A DNA stretch of 64,000 bases from Arthrobacter woluwensis (GCF_030816155.1 NZ_JAUSXR010000001.1:124001-188000), one strand, 5' to 3'. Shown: positions 1 to 9,553, numbered from the stretch's first letter. Program-made: numbers and translations. The notes: generated from the sequence alone by a model not told the origin.

Positions 1-144
1 GGCGGTCGGTGGTGATCGGTGGCGGTGGCCAGGGGGCCGGTCCCAGAGGCTGCATGGGTTCATCGTAGGGCGGGGTGGACCGGGGCTGTCGAGACCCTGT
101 CCTGTCCTGCCTGCCTGGCGTGGTGCGGTCTGGCGCGGTCCAGC

Positions 145-735
145 TCAGTCCCGGGAGGAGCGGACGGCGTCGTGGATCGCGGGGACTTCCGTGAGACCGT
201 CCTCGGCCAGGAAGTGCCCGGCGCCGTCGACCACCCGTGTCTCGGTGCCGAGGAGGGCGGCCAGCCGGTCCGTGTGCGTTGTCGGCACGAACTCGTCGCG
301 GTCCGAGCGGAGCACCACGAGGTGGTCGACATGATCCGCGAGCCCGTCCACCGCCAGCCCGTCCACTGGGGTGCCGTCGGCGATGAAGCCGTCGAGTCCC
401 GGAAGTGCTGGCAGGGGGTCGAGGAATCCGGCCACCAGGACGAGCGTGCCCAGCCGCCACGGACCCGCGAGCGAGCCCAGAGCGCGCAGCACCGTGAGGC
501 AGCCCAGACTGTGCGCCACGACGATCGTTCCGGCGTCGGGCGTTCCGAGTGCCGTCCGCACGGCGTCGTCCCACACCACGGGATCCGGGTCCAGCGGGTC
601 GGGGAGCGTCGGCACCGTGACCAGAACGCCGTCGTCCTCCAGCCGCCGCGCCAGCCAGCCGAACCAGTGATCCTCGGGGGTGGCGCCGTACCCGTGGAAG
701 ATCAGAGCCCTTCGGCCCGTTGTCGTAGATGCCAT
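145..735 (-). CDS. RBBP9/YdeN-type alpha/beta hydrolase
   Basis: 196-residue small serine hydrolase. The N-terminus carries a strand and turn ending in FHGYG, followed by the nucleophile elbow AHSLG with Ser about residue 76; an acidic residue in SDRDEFVP and a His in GAGHFL complete a plausible triad. Length and motifs fit the RBBP9/YdeN family of small cytosolic esterase-like proteins; the substrate is unknown. It is transcribed divergently from the MerR gene at 792, and the 56-bp gap holds a perfect MerR-type palindrome, so the two are probably co-regulated. Bases 1-144 downstream of the stop hold no gene I can support. Confidence 0.85.
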   Translation of the reverse strand: MASTTTGRRALIFHGYGATPEDHWFGWLARRLEDDGVLVTVPTLPDPLDPDPVVWDDAVRTALGTPDAGTIVVAHSLGCLTVLRALGSLAGPWRLGTLVLVAGFLDPLPALPGLDGFIADGTPVDGLAVDGLADHVDHLVVLRSDRDEFVPTTHTDRLAALLGTETRVVDGAGHFLAEDGLTEVPAIHDAVRSSRD

Positions 736-749
736 GACAGGGACGCTAA

Positions 750-771
750 ACCTTCACGCCCGCGTGAAGGT
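750..771. promoter_or_regulatory. MerR-type operator between divergent genes
   Basis: Perfect inverted repeat with 10-bp arms ACCTTCACGC and GCGTGAAGGT separated by two bases. It sits between the divergent starts at 735 and 792. The dyad geometry and the ACCTT...AAGGT ends are typical of MerR-family operators, so the adjacent regulator is the likely ligand. Confidence 0.7.
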
Positions 772-791
772 CAAAACGGAAGGGGATCCGG

Positions 792-1142
792 ATGCGGATC
801 GGCGAACTGGCGGCGGCCAGCGGAGTGAGCGCGCGGGCGCTGAGGCACTACGAGGAGCAGGGTGTCCTGACTCCCGGCCGCACCCGCGCCGGCTATCGTG
901 ATTACGCGGCGCCCGACGTCGTGCGGGTCCAGCAGATCAGGGCGATGATCGCGGCCGGCGTGGGCACCGCGACCATCCGCCGCTACCTGGACTGTCTGCG
1001 CGACGGCGGGGACGGCGTCGCGCTGGAGCTGTGCCCGGATCTACGGGCGGAACTCGACGGCCTCGCCGAGCGGCTGACCGCTCAGGAGCGGGAGATCCAG
1101 GGGAAGCGGCAGCGGCTGAACGGGCTGCTCGCGGGCGGGTGA
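792..1142 (+). CDS. MerR family transcriptional regulator
   Basis: 116 residues. It opens with MRIGELAAASGVSARALRHY, the winged-helix DNA-binding segment of MerR proteins, followed by the RxGYRDY wing and a C-terminal dimerisation helix (about residues 75-112). There is no cysteine-rich metal site or fused ligand domain, which suggests the short class that senses a small molecule or works with a neighbour enzyme. The ATG at 792 follows an AAGGGG ribosome site. The palindrome at 750-771 is 20 bp upstream, so autoregulation and control of the divergent hydrolase are likely (inference). Confidence 0.88.
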   Translation: MRIGELAAASGVSARALRHYEEQGVLTPGRTRAGYRDYAAPDVVRVQQIRAMIAAGVGTATIRRYLDCLRDGGDGVALELCPDLRAELDGLAERLTAQEREIQGKRQRLNGLLAGG

Positions 1143-1241
1143 ATCGCCCTACCGAGTGTGACGATTCATGAACCTGAGGGTTCTCATATCGACTTCTTTT
1201 TCAACCGGGCTTCTTATTCGTTCATGACGTGAAACATCACT

Positions 1242-1271
1242 TTCAGAGATCTCTGAGGCCCTGCTTAGGCT
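1242..1271 (+). promoter_or_regulatory. Possible promoter with 12-bp palindrome for the peptide ABC operon
   Basis: CAGAGATCTCTG at 1244-1255 is a perfect 12-bp palindrome. It overlaps a weak -35 (TTCAGA, 1242-1247) placed 18 bp from a -10-like TAGGCT (1266-1271). This would give a leader of roughly 65 nt before the ATG at 1344. The palindrome could be an operator; no regulator gene lies beside it. Promoter call is tentative. Confidence 0.35.
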
Positions 1272-1343
1272 GTGCGGGTATTCGTTCACAGGGACATCAC
1301 CATTCCGCCTGTGGACTCCTCCTGCCCCCAGAAGGGTCTCAGA

Positions 1344-3060
1344 ATGACGCTCATCAAGAAGCCGGTCGCAGCTATCGCGGGACTGCTCGCAGGTGCTCTT
1401 TTCCTCGGCGCCTGCGCCCCGGCCGTCGAGTCTGACCCGGGCACGGAGAAGGCGGACCTGAGCAAGCTGAAGGACGAGTTCTACAAGGCTTCCGACCCGG
1501 GGGAAGAGCCCGGCCGCCGCCACACAGCGCAAGGATTCGTTCGTCACCACCATCAGCAAGCCGGGTGGCGTGTTCCTCCCCGGCTTCTATGACAACGGCT
1601 GGGACGGGAACGCGGTGCAGCCGATCTTCGCCTCGCTCGTGGTCTTCAACGCCGCGGGCGAACCGGTGCCGGATCTGGCCGAGAAATGGGATGTGTCCTC
1701 CGACAATCTCACGTACACCTTCCACCTCCGCAAGGATCTGACCTTCAGCGACGGCTCGCCCCTCACCGCGGATGACGTCGCCTTCACGCTGACCCTGCTC
1801 AACGACCCGGCCTACGCCGGGGGCGTGGACTTCTCCGACATCGTCATCGCAGGCACCAAGGAATTCCGCAAGGGTTCCGCAAGCTCGCTGTCCGGCATCA
1901 CGGTGGTGGACCCCTCGACGATCCGCATCGTCACCCAGAAGCCGAACCCCCTAGCCCTGCGCACTCTCGGCGGGCCCGTGATCTCGAAGGCCTACTACGG
2001 CAAGGGGTACGTCAAGGGGAAGCTCGACTACCTCAAGAGCCTGTACGGCAAGCCCCTCGGCGCCGGCCCCTACGCGCTGGAGCAGTACGTGGAGGGCCAG
2101 GAGATCCGTTACCGGGCCAATGAGCACTACTACAGCGGCAAGCCGTCCATCGCGCGGCTGATCTTCAAGGTGGTCTCCAGCGACTCCGCTCTGCAGAACT
2201 TCCAGAACGGGGACATCGACCACGGCGGCTTCGGCAGCGACCCGGCGAACCTCAAGGAACTCCAAGGGCTCGGCTTCGCCGACATCCGTGCCCGGGTCAT
2301 CTCCGACTACGGGGCCATCTGGGTCAACAACAAGAAGCCGGCGCTCGCCGACACCAAGGTCCGTCAGGCGCTGTACTACGGCCTGGACCGCCAGCAGATC
2401 GTGGACGCCAAGTTCAAGGGTCTGGGACAGGTGGCGGACGTCTTCGCCGCCCCGACCCAGTGGTCCTACACGAACGACGGCGTGACCTCCTATGGCTTCG
2501 ACGCGAAGAAGGCGGGGCAGCTGCTCGACGAGGCCGGCTGGAAAGCCCAGGCCGGCGGCACGCGCGAGAAGGACGGGAAGAAGCTCACCCTGTCCTACAT
2601 CACCACCAAGCAGGACGATCCGGTGATCCCGATCGCGAAGAAGGACTACAAGGACCTCGGAATCGATTTCGTGCCGGAGGTACTCGACTCGAACACGGCC
2701 TTCGACCGCCTCAACAACGGGGACTACGACCTCGCAGGCTTCCGCAGCAACGGTCTGAGCGACCCCAACGACGCCGTGTCCGAATTCGGCACCACCGATC
2801 CCGCGATCAATGTCACCGGCTATTCGAACCCGCAGGTGACCGCCTTGATCAAGAAGGGCATCTCGACCTTCGACCGGGCGGCGCGGCAGAAGATCTACAC
2901 GGAGCTCTACCAGAAGCTCAGCCAGGACCCGCCGATCATCCTGCTCGACTACCGGAAGTCCCTGTCGGCCTGGAACGCCCGCATCCAGAATGGCGAGCTG
3001 TACACGACCGGCAGCGATGACGCGGCCCTCGCGCTGGCGAAGCTGAAGATCGCGGGCTAG
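1344..3060 (+). pseudogene. ABC transporter family-5 substrate-binding lipoprotein, frameshifted
   Basis: Extracytoplasmic solute-binding protein of the oligopeptide/dipeptide/nickel class (SBP_bac_5). The N-terminus is a lipoprotein signal ending in the lipobox LGAC near residue 26. The mature protein has family hallmarks: a W/V-based 'YTFHLRKDLTFSDGSPLTADDV' type segment around 1720-1790 and the C-terminal PPIILLDY region. The reading frame that starts at ATG 1344 runs into a five-G run at 1499-1503 and goes out of frame, stopping near 1592; dropping one G joins it smoothly to the frame ending at 3060, giving about 571 residues. Four intact transporter genes follow directly. This is either a one-base sequencing error or a recent inactivating lesion. 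A truncated product from GTG 1570 would lack the export signal. Confidence 0.85.
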
Positions 3061-3099
3061 CCGCCCGGCGTCGTCCGTCACCCGATACGAACGGTTCCC

Positions 3100-4074
3100 A
3101 TGACCCGCTACGTCCTCAAGAGGCTGGGACTGATGGCACTGCTGCTCGTCGGTGTCTCCGTCCTGGTGTTCTTCCTCTTCGCCCTCATGCCGGGCGACTA
3201 TTTCAGCTCCAACCGCCAGCTCACGCCGCAGCGCAAGGCGGAGCTCCGGGCCCTGAACGGCCTGGATCAGCCCGTGCTCGTGCGGTACTTCATCTGGCTC
3301 GGCAACATGCTGCGCGGCCAGTTCGGGTACTCCCTGGTCTACAACCGGCCGGTGACGGAACTCCTCGGACCGCTGATCGGCAACTCCTTCCTCATCGCGT
3401 TCGCAGGGTTTCTGCTGACCTGGGCGATCGCGCTGGTGTGTGGCGTGCTCTCCGCGACCCGGCAGTACTCCTGGTTCGATCGGCTCGTCACCGCCGGGCT
3501 GTTCGCTTCCCTGTCGGTGCCGTCGTTCTTCATCGGCCTGCTGGCGATCAAGGTCTTCGCGGTCGATCTCCGGTGGCTGCCGACGGGTGGCATGCTCGAC
3601 ACCGCGAGTTCCTCCGACGGCTTCGCGCAGGTCCTGGAGATCGCCCGGCACATGGTGCTTCCGGTGGGCATCCTCACCTTCCTCGGCGCCGGCGCGCTCA
3701 CCCGTTACTTCCGGAGCGGGATGCTGGAGGCGCTGCACGCGGACTTCATCCGCACGGCCCGGGCGAAGGGGCTGCGGGAGCGCACCGTGGTGTTCTCCCA
3801 TGCACTGCGAAATGCCCTGCTGCCCGCGATCACACTCCTGGCTTTCGAGCTTCCGGCCCTGTTCTCCGGGGCCATCATCACCGAACAGATCTTCAATTGG
3901 CCGGGGGTGGGACGGATCCAGCTCGAGTCGGTGCAGACGCGCGACTACGCGGTGCTCATGACCGTCACCATGCTCCTGGCGTTCCTCACGATCCTGGGCA
4001 GCTTCCTGGCCGACGTGCTCTACGCCGTCGCGGATCCCCGGGTGCGGCTTCTCGGGTCGAGGAGGGCGGCATGA
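3100..4074 (+). CDS. ABC transporter permease, DppB/OppB type
   Basis: 324-residue inner-membrane permease with about six membrane helices. It begins MTRYVLKRLGLMALLLVGVS, the conserved first helix of DppB/OppB proteins, has the large external loop after it (GLDQPVLVRYFIWLGNMLRG) and carries the EAA cytoplasmic loop near TARAKGLRERTVVFSHALRN, which contacts the ATPases. It starts 40 bp after the binding-protein gene and overlaps the next permease by ATGA. Together with 4071-6810 it forms a peptide/opine/nickel-type importer; the substrate cannot be read from sequence. Confidence 0.9.
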   Translation: MTRYVLKRLGLMALLLVGVSVLVFFLFALMPGDYFSSNRQLTPQRKAELRALNGLDQPVLVRYFIWLGNMLRGQFGYSLVYNRPVTELLGPLIGNSFLIAFAGFLLTWAIALVCGVLSATRQYSWFDRLVTAGLFASLSVPSFFIGLLAIKVFAVDLRWLPTGGMLDTASSSDGFAQVLEIARHMVLPVGILTFLGAGALTRYFRSGMLEALHADFIRTARAKGLRERTVVFSHALRNALLPAITLLAFELPALFSGAIITEQIFNWPGVGRIQLESVQTRDYAVLMTVTMLLAFLTILGSFLADVLYAVADPRVRLLGSRRAA

Positions 4075-5003
4075 GCCACGTCGACACAGCGTCAACGGCC
4101 AGAGACACAGCGCCCTCGAGGAGGAGCGCCGTGCCGTCGAGCAGGATCGCCGGGGAGCTCCGCCGCCTGCTGCGGATTCCGGCCGCGAGCATCAGTATCG
4201 GCCTGCTCGTCTTCATGCTCCTTTTCAGCTTCCTCGGACCCCTGCTCACCGGCTACACCGGGGAGGAGATCAACCTGCGCATCGCCGAGCACGGCCCGGC
4301 GTCGAATCACTGGCTGGGCACGGACGAGTACGGGCGGGACGTCCTGACCCGTCTCATGTTCGCGGGGCGGATCTCGCTCACGATCGGGGTCGCGTCGATG
4401 CTGCTGTCCCTGCTCCTCGGCGCCGTGCTCGGCCTCATGGCGGGGTACTACGGCGGGATCGTCGACACCCTCATCATGCGGTTCGCGGACCTCCTCATGT
4501 CCATCCCGGGCCTGCCGCTGCTCATCGTGATGGCGGCCGTGCTCTCGGAGCTGAAGGTCGCGCCCGAGTCGCGGATCTACATCGTGATGATCCTGCTCAG
4601 CGTGATCGGCTGGCCGTCGCTGGCCCGCCTGATCCGTGGTCAGGTGCTGTCCCTGCGCGAGGCCCCGTACATGCGGGCGGCGGAGGTGCTGGGCCTGAGC
4701 GCTGCTTCGCGCCAGTTCCGTCACCTCCTTCCGAACGTGATGCCGCTGCTCATCGTCGTGGCCACCTTGAGCACGGCGTCGGGGATCCTCAGCGAGTCCG
4801 CGCTGAGCTTCCTGGGGCTCGGCGTCGTCCCGCCCAATGCCTCCTGGGGGAACATGATCAACGCCGCCAACAACCTGATCGACTTCCAGCAGCACTGGTG
4901 GCTGTGGGTGCCGCCCGGCGTCGCGCTCCTGATCACGGTGGCGGCGATCAACGTCCTCGGCGACCGCCTGCGGGACGTCCTCGATCCCAGGATGGGGAGG
5001 TGA
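4071..5003 (+). CDS. ABC transporter permease, DppC/OppC type
   Basis: 310 residues. The start is taken at ATG 4071, which overlaps the upstream stop (ATGA); the open frame extends further upstream but only inside dppB-like sequence. An N-terminal arm of about 45 residues precedes the first helix. The HWLGTDEYGRDVLTRLMF segment is a DppC/OppC signature, and the EAA loop is seen around APYMRAAEVLGLSAASRQF. It pairs with the DppB-type protein to form the membrane channel. Confidence 0.9.
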   Translation: MSHVDTASTARDTAPSRRSAVPSSRIAGELRRLLRIPAASISIGLLVFMLLFSFLGPLLTGYTGEEINLRIAEHGPASNHWLGTDEYGRDVLTRLMFAGRISLTIGVASMLLSLLLGAVLGLMAGYYGGIVDTLIMRFADLLMSIPGLPLLIVMAAVLSELKVAPESRIYIVMILLSVIGWPSLARLIRGQVLSLREAPYMRAAEVLGLSAASRQFRHLLPNVMPLLIVVATLSTASGILSESALSFLGLGVVPPNASWGNMINAANNLIDFQQHWWLWVPPGVALLITVAAINVLGDRLRDVLDPRMGR

Positions 5004-5008
5004 CCGCC

Positions 5009-5890
5009 GTGGCGACCGAGCCTCTGGTCCAGGTGAAAGATCTCAGCGTTCGCTTCCCGGCTGAAGGCGGTGGGCACCGTGTGGTGGTGGACCGCGTCGG
5101 CTTCGAGATCAGCCCGGGAGAGGTGCTCGGCATCGTGGGGGAGTCCGGTTCCGGCAAGAGCCTGACCGCGCTTTCGCTGCTGAAGCTCGTGGACGAGCCG
5201 GGGGAGATCTCCGGCGGGCAGGTGCTGTTCGACGGCGCAGACATCCTCACGCTGCGGCGCACCGCCTTGCAGCGTGTCCGGGGAGGCGAGGTCGGGATGA
5301 TCTTCCAGGAGCCGGCGCGCTCCCTCAACCCGGTCTTCACGATCGGCCGGCAGCTGAGCGAGACGATCCGGGCTCACGAGTCGGTCTCGCGGGCAGAGGC
5401 CCGCGACCGCTCGGTGGAATGGCTCCGCCGGGTGGGCCTTCCCGCTGCTGAGCGGATCATGAGCTCCTATCCCCACGAGCTGTCTGGCGGGATGCAGCAA
5501 CGGGTGATGATCGCCGTTGCTCTCTGCTGCGGACCGCGGCTGCTCATCGCGGATGAGCCGACGACGGCGCTGGACGTCACCGTGCAGGCCCAGATCCTCG
5601 ACTTGCTGCTGGAGCTTCGCGACGAGACGGGAATGGCCATGCTGTTCATCACGCACGATCTGGGCGTCATCGCCGAGGTCGCCGATTCGGTGCTCGTCAT
5701 GTACGGCGGACGGACCGTGGAACGAGGGGACGTGTTCAGCATCTTCGAACGGCCCGAACACCCTTATACGGAGGCGCTGCTCAGCGCCCGTCCGCTGCTG
5801 GGACAGCGGCTGGATCGCCTGCCCACGATTCCGGAGGACGTGCGCAGGCTGGCCGCGCTCGGTCACGAGGCCGCGGAGGTGCACGCATGA
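5009..5890 (+). CDS. ABC transporter ATPase, DppD/OppD type
   Basis: 293-residue nucleotide-binding subunit. Walker A is GESGSGKS, the signature is LSGGMQQR, Walker B is [12 protein letters not shown] and the H-loop is FITHDLGV. The C-terminal [10 protein letters not shown] segment is the oligopeptide/dipeptide ATPase extension. GTG 5009 is chosen because a strong GGAGGTGA ribosome site (4996-5003) ends 5 bp upstream; GTG 5000, overlapping the previous stop, is the alternative. It overlaps the next ATPase gene by 4 bp, so the two probably form a heterodimer. Confidence 0.9.
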   Translation: MATEPLVQVKDLSVRFPAEGGGHRVVVDRVGFEISPGEVLGIVGESGSGKSLTALSLLKLVDEPGEISGGQVLFDGADILTLRRTALQRVRGGEVGMIFQEPARSLNPVFTIGRQLSETIRAHESVSRAEARDRSVEWLRRVGLPAAERIMSSYPHELSGGMQQRVMIAVALCCGPRLLIADEPTTALDVTVQAQILDLLLELRDETGMAMLFITHDLGVIAEVADSVLVMYGGRTVERGDVFSIFERPEHPYTEALLSARPLLGQRLDRLPTIPEDVRRLAALGHEAAEVHA

Positions 5891-6810
5891 CGGGCGGTCC
5901 CGCGGCGGCGCTTGTCGAAGCGCGCGACCTCGTGAAGGAGTTCCGCGCGCGAGGCGGCGGCCGACGTGCTCCCCGGGAGGCCGTGCGTGCCGTGGACGGC
6001 GTGAGTCTGAGCATCCGTGAGGGGGAGATGTTCGGACTGGTCGGCGAGTCGGGAAGCGGCAAGACGACTCTGGGCCAGGCCATCCTGCGGATGCACCAGC
6101 CGGATGCCGGATCCGTGCGTTTCCGCGGACAGGAGATCCTGGACTTGCCGCGCTCTGAACTCCGTGGACTCCGACGGCGGATGCAGTACGTGTTTCAGGA
6201 CCCCTTCGGGGCGCTGAACCCGCGGCTGCGCATCGTCACGGCTATCGGCGAGCCGATGCGAACCCATGGCCTGGCGTCCCGCGACGATGAACGGCAGCGG
6301 GTCATCGAGGTGCTGGAACAGTGCGGGATGGGCGCGGACGCCTTGGACCGCTACCCGCACGAATTCTCCGGCGGGCAGCGCCAGCGGATCGTCATTGCGA
6401 GGGCGATGGCCCTGCAACCGGAGTTCGTCGTGGCGGACGAGCCGGTCTCAGCCCTCGACGTCTCCGTGCAAGGGCAGATCGTGAACCTCCTCTGCGATCT
6501 GCGCGAGGAACGGCGGACCTCATTCCTGTTCATCTCGCACGATCTGAGCGTGGTGGAACACATGTGCACCTCCGTGGCGATCATGTATCGCGGGGCCATC
6601 GTGGAGCAGGGGAGCCGTGAGCAGATCTTCGACGACCCGCGTCACCCGTACACGCGGGAACTGCTGGACGCGGTCCCGATCCTGAGTCCGCGGGATCGCG
6701 GGCAGCGGCGTCGGCGCGGAAGTGATCGTTCCTGGGATGCTCCAGGGGAACCGCGCCCTGAACTGCGGGATGTCGGAGGTGGCCACCTGGTGGCGCTGCC
6801 TGGGGAGTGA
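5887..6810 (+). CDS. ABC transporter ATPase, DppF/OppF type
   Basis: 307 residues, second nucleotide-binding subunit of the importer. Walker A GESGSGKT, signature FSGGQRQR, Walker B VVADEPVSALD and H-loop FISHDLSV are all present. RHPYTRELL is the usual oligopeptide-ATPase tail, but the final 40 residues after it are Arg/Gly-rich (RGQRRRRGSDRS) and look like a lineage-specific extension. It is the last gene of the operon; ATGA overlap with the upstream ATPase. Confidence 0.9.
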   Translation: MTGGPAAALVEARDLVKEFRARGGGRRAPREAVRAVDGVSLSIREGEMFGLVGESGSGKTTLGQAILRMHQPDAGSVRFRGQEILDLPRSELRGLRRRMQYVFQDPFGALNPRLRIVTAIGEPMRTHGLASRDDERQRVIEVLEQCGMGADALDRYPHEFSGGQRQRIVIARAMALQPEFVVADEPVSALDVSVQGQIVNLLCDLREERRTSFLFISHDLSVVEHMCTSVAIMYRGAIVEQGSREQIFDDPRHPYTRELLDAVPILSPRDRGQRRRRGSDRSWDAPGEPRPELRDVGGGHLVALPGE

Positions 6811-6897
6811 GAGGGTTCTCGACAGGGACATCGTCTGGGACGCCGGTTCGGGATGACGGCCGGAGGGGTGGTGGCGGAGCCGCCGTTCTGCGGGGCG

Positions 6898-6928
6898 TTG
6901 ACCTTGACACGGTGTGATGCATTCTGAT
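6898..6928 (+). promoter_or_regulatory. MerR-type promoter with 19-bp spacer
   Basis: TTGACC (6898-6903) and TCTGAT (6923-6928) are 19 bp apart, the elongated spacing that MerR-family activators untwist. An imperfect dyad, TTGACACGGTGTGAT, fills the spacer. It lies just before the MerR gene starting at 6939, implying autoregulation. The -10 is a weak match. Confidence 0.4.
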
Positions 6929-6938
6929 GGGGGCTGAC

Positions 6939-7703
6939 ATGTTGAGTATCGGAGAGATCGCGCACAGCACCGGGGTTTCGCGGCGCATGCTGCGGCACTG
7001 GGAGAACGAGGGGCTGCTGGCCCCGGCCGTCGTCGACCCGGCGACGGGCTACCGGCGTTACCAGGACAGCCAGTTGGGCCGGGTGAGAGCCATAGCCGAA
7101 CTGCGTACGCTCGGGTTCGGTCTCGCGGAGATCGGGCAGCTGCTCGATCCGCGGCTCGGACGGACCACGCTGGAATCACTGCTGACCCATCAAGAGGACG
7201 CCCTCCAGCAGCAGATCACCGAAGCCTCGGCACGTCTGGTTCACGTCCGGCGCCGGCTGGACATCATCCGGAGCGAATCACAGGAGATCGCCATGAATCT
7301 GACCCTCACCGCGCTGCCCGCAGTGGAATTCTGGGGCCTGAGCACCACCGTCCTCGACGAAACGGAGATCGGCCACGCGGTGCATGACCTGCGACGGCGA
7401 CTGCCGTGGGCTGGTGACGAGCTGGTTCTGCTGTACGACGGAACGAGCGATGACCGGATCACCGTGTCGGCCGGGACGATCGTCCGTCCCGAGTCTGAAG
7501 TGGCCGGGAAGATCGTCGCACAGGAAGCCGCGGCCGGAGTGAGCGTCGATTTCGACGTCCTACCGGAGAACATCGCCGATGCCTGGGTCCTCATCGAAAC
7601 CGAGCTGGATAAGCGGCGCTTGGCCAGTTTCGGGGTGTACCGGCAGATCCACGGTTCGAACGGAGGAGTCACACTGCAGGCGCCCATCCGAGAGCGCCAC
7701 TGA
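6939..7703 (+). CDS. MerR family regulator with C-terminal ligand-binding domain
   Basis: 254 residues. The N-terminal 70 residues (MLSIGEIAHSTGVSRRMLRH ... TGYRRYQ) are the MerR winged helix, followed by a long dimerisation helix. The C-terminal part from about residue 120 resembles the GyrI-like/BmrR effector-binding fold, as in regulators of drug-export genes. ATG 6939 is preferred over ATG 6927 because GGGGG sits 5 bp before it and the MLSIGE start is conserved. No obvious exporter follows in the same direction; the MFS gene at 8252 is on the other strand. Confidence 0.85.
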   Translation: MLSIGEIAHSTGVSRRMLRHWENEGLLAPAVVDPATGYRRYQDSQLGRVRAIAELRTLGFGLAEIGQLLDPRLGRTTLESLLTHQEDALQQQITEASARLVHVRRRLDIIRSESQEIAMNLTLTALPAVEFWGLSTTVLDETEIGHAVHDLRRRLPWAGDELVLLYDGTSDDRITVSAGTIVRPESEVAGKIVAQEAAAGVSVDFDVLPENIADAWVLIETELDKRRLASFGVYRQIHGSNGGVTLQAPIRERH

Positions 7704-7723
7704 AGGGTCTCCGGCAGGCCGGG

Positions 7724-8173
7724 TCACCCGTGGGCGTCGTCGATCACCCGGTCGATCCACCGGTGACGTGGGAGGTTCTTGATGGCGCCCCGCGGGAACC
7801 AGCCGAGTTCCAGCAGTTCCTCCAAGGCGGGCTTCGGCTCGTCCAGCAGCTCGCAATCGTAGGCCGTGGTCACGTATCCGACGCGATCGCCGTTGGGGTA
7901 GGTGGTCATCAGGTGTGGTCCTCCATAAGCGCCGACGATTCCGCGGATGCGGATGCGCGCCCCGGTCTCTTCGGACACTTCGCGGGCCAGCGCCTCCGCG
8001 GGTTCTTCGGCGGGCTCGACCCCGCCACCGATGAGGCTCCACAGACCCGAGTGGCGGTGCCGGGCGAGCAGGAACCGATCACCATGCCTGATGACGGCCG
8101 TGACCCCCGGCAGAAGGAGGAGATCGTTCCCGATTCGTGAGCGTATCGAGGCAACGTAGTCGGACATCGGCAT
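7724..8173 (-). CDS. Nudix hydrolase
   Basis: 149 residues with a complete Nudix box (GX5EX7REUXEEXGU) at residues 50-72: Gly50, Glu56, Arg64-Glu65, Glu68-Glu69 and Gly71. The box coordinates Mg2+ for hydrolysis of nucleoside diphosphates linked to another group. The substrate cannot be assigned; the short form with LLLPGVTAVI before the box is the MutT/ADP-ribose-like class. A second Met six bases downstream is an alternative start. It is convergent with the MerR gene and downstream of the MFS gene on the same strand. Confidence 0.88.
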   Translation of the reverse strand: MPMSDYVASIRSRIGNDLLLLPGVTAVIRHGDRFLLARHRHSGLWSLIGGGVEPAEEPAEALAREVSEETGARIRIRGIVGAYGGPHLMTTYPNGDRVGYVTTAYDCELLDEPKPALEELLELGWFPRGAIKNLPRHRWIDRVIDDAHG

Positions 8174-8251
8174 TTTCAGAGTCTACGGACGGGACGCGGT
8201 GAGGTTCGACGCGTGTCGCACTCGGCGTCGCTCGTCATCGCGCGGATCCGG

Positions 8252-9553
8252 TCAGATGGAGGCTCTCGAAACGTCTTCATGCCGGGCCTGGCGCAGGGGT
8301 GAGAAGGCGACGATCAGCGCGGCGATCAGGAATACGAGCGCCGCCAATCCGAGACTGACCTGGTACCCCAGCCAGGTCGCCAGTCCACCTGCTGCCAGCG
8401 CCCCACAGAAGAAGACGATCCGGTTCGTGGTGCGGATGGTCGCGTTCATGCGTCCCTGAATCCCGTCGGGCGCAGCCGCCTGACGATAGGAGATCTCGTT
8501 GGCGTCTTCGATTCCCATCGAAAGACCGTAAAGGAACTGAGCGCCCGCCAAGAGAGCGATCGGCCCGGCAGGGCCGCCGGCCGGGTTGAGCGGTGCGAGC
8601 GCCAGGACGGCCCAGGGCACGACGACGAGACAGCGGCCGAAGAGGATGGCTCGCCCTGCGCCGATCCTGGCGCCGATCGACGGGGAGAGCAGCGCTCCGA
8701 GGAAGCCGCCCACCCCGCCGAACGCCAGAGCGACCCCCAGCGCCCATGCGGGCATCGCGAGCTCGCGCAGCACGAACACCGCGAAAACCGTGACGACGAT
8801 GCTGTTCCCGAGGAACCAGGTGTGCACCGAGAGAGCGAGCGGTCGCAGGGTCCTGTGGCCGTACGTGAAACGCATGCCTTCTGCGATGTCGTGGCCGATG
8901 TGCCGGCCTTGCGGACGCGGCGGAGGCGCCGTCTCTGCGACTCTGATCTGCGACTGCAGCACGGCGGAGACCGCATGCATCACTGCTTCGAAGGCGAACA
9001 GAGCCGGTGCCCCGAGCAGAGTGAAGAGTGCGCCACCGAGGGCCGGCCCGGCAGTGCCCGCGACGGTCTCGCTCTGCCCGAGGCGTGCGTTCGCCGACAC
9101 CAGCATGGAGCGCGGGACCAGGTGCGGCAAAAACGGCTGCTCCGCGGACTGGGCGAACAGCGTCAAGATGCCCAGCGCGAGGACCACTGCTGCGAGGGTC
9201 CAGAAGCTGAGTGCGTTGCACAGGATCAGAACGGGAATGGCTGCGAGAACGATCGCCCGGCCGACGCTGGTCAGGACCAACGTGCGCTGGCGATTCCAGC
9301 GGTCCATCAGGGCGCCGATGATCAATCCGAGGAACAGGTACGGGACGACACTGAGCGCGCTCAGGATCCCGATCTGGAACGGTGTCGCGGCGATGACCGT
9401 GACGATCAGTATCTGGAAAGCGACGCCGGCGATCGTGCTCCCGACGGCACGGATGGTCGTAGCACTCCAGAACAGCCGGAACGCCCGGAAACTGAGCGCC
9501 TCGGGCGGACGTCCGGCGTCGACAGCATCAGTGCGACCGCCGCGATCGTTCAT
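8252..9553 (-). CDS. MFS transporter, enterobactin-exporter/MFS_3 type
   Basis: 433 residues with about 12 predicted membrane helices. The motif-A like loop after helix 2, IGALMDRWNRQRTLV, and the SANARLGQSETVAGTAGPALGG stretch are typical of the MFS_3 group, which includes macrolide and siderophore exporters. The long hydrophilic N-terminus (MNDRGGRTDAVDAGRPPEAL) is cytosolic. The nearby effector-binding MerR regulator at 6939 makes a drug-export role plausible, but nothing in the sequence proves it. Confidence 0.87.
   Translation of the reverse strand: MNDRGGRTDAVDAGRPPEALSFRAFRLFWSATTIRAVGSTIAGVAFQILIVTVIAATPFQIGILSALSVVPYLFLGLIIGALMDRWNRQRTLVLTSVGRAIVLAAIPVLILCNALSFWTLAAVVLALGILTLFAQSAEQPFLPHLVPRSMLVSANARLGQSETVAGTAGPALGGALFTLLGAPALFAFEAVMHAVSAVLQSQIRVAETAPPPRPQGRHIGHDIAEGMRFTYGHRTLRPLALSVHTWFLGNSIVVTVFAVFVLRELAMPAWALGVALAFGGVGGFLGALLSPSIGARIGAGRAILFGRCLVVVPWAVLALAPLNPAGGPAGPIALLAGAQFLYGLSMGIEDANEISYRQAAAPDGIQGRMNATIRTTNRIVFFCGALAAGGLATWLGYQVSLGLAALVFLIAALIVAFSPLRQARHEDVSRASI

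Noticed and set aside
1..144. GGT/GGC-rich start of the window
   Set aside because: Short direct repeats only; frames through it are shadows and no gene can be supported.
1951..4095. Very long open frame on the minus strand (over 700 codons)
   Set aside because: It is antisense to the binding-protein and DppB-type genes; composition (Glu/Arg/His-rich, no fold) is the expected shadow of GC-rich coding DNA.
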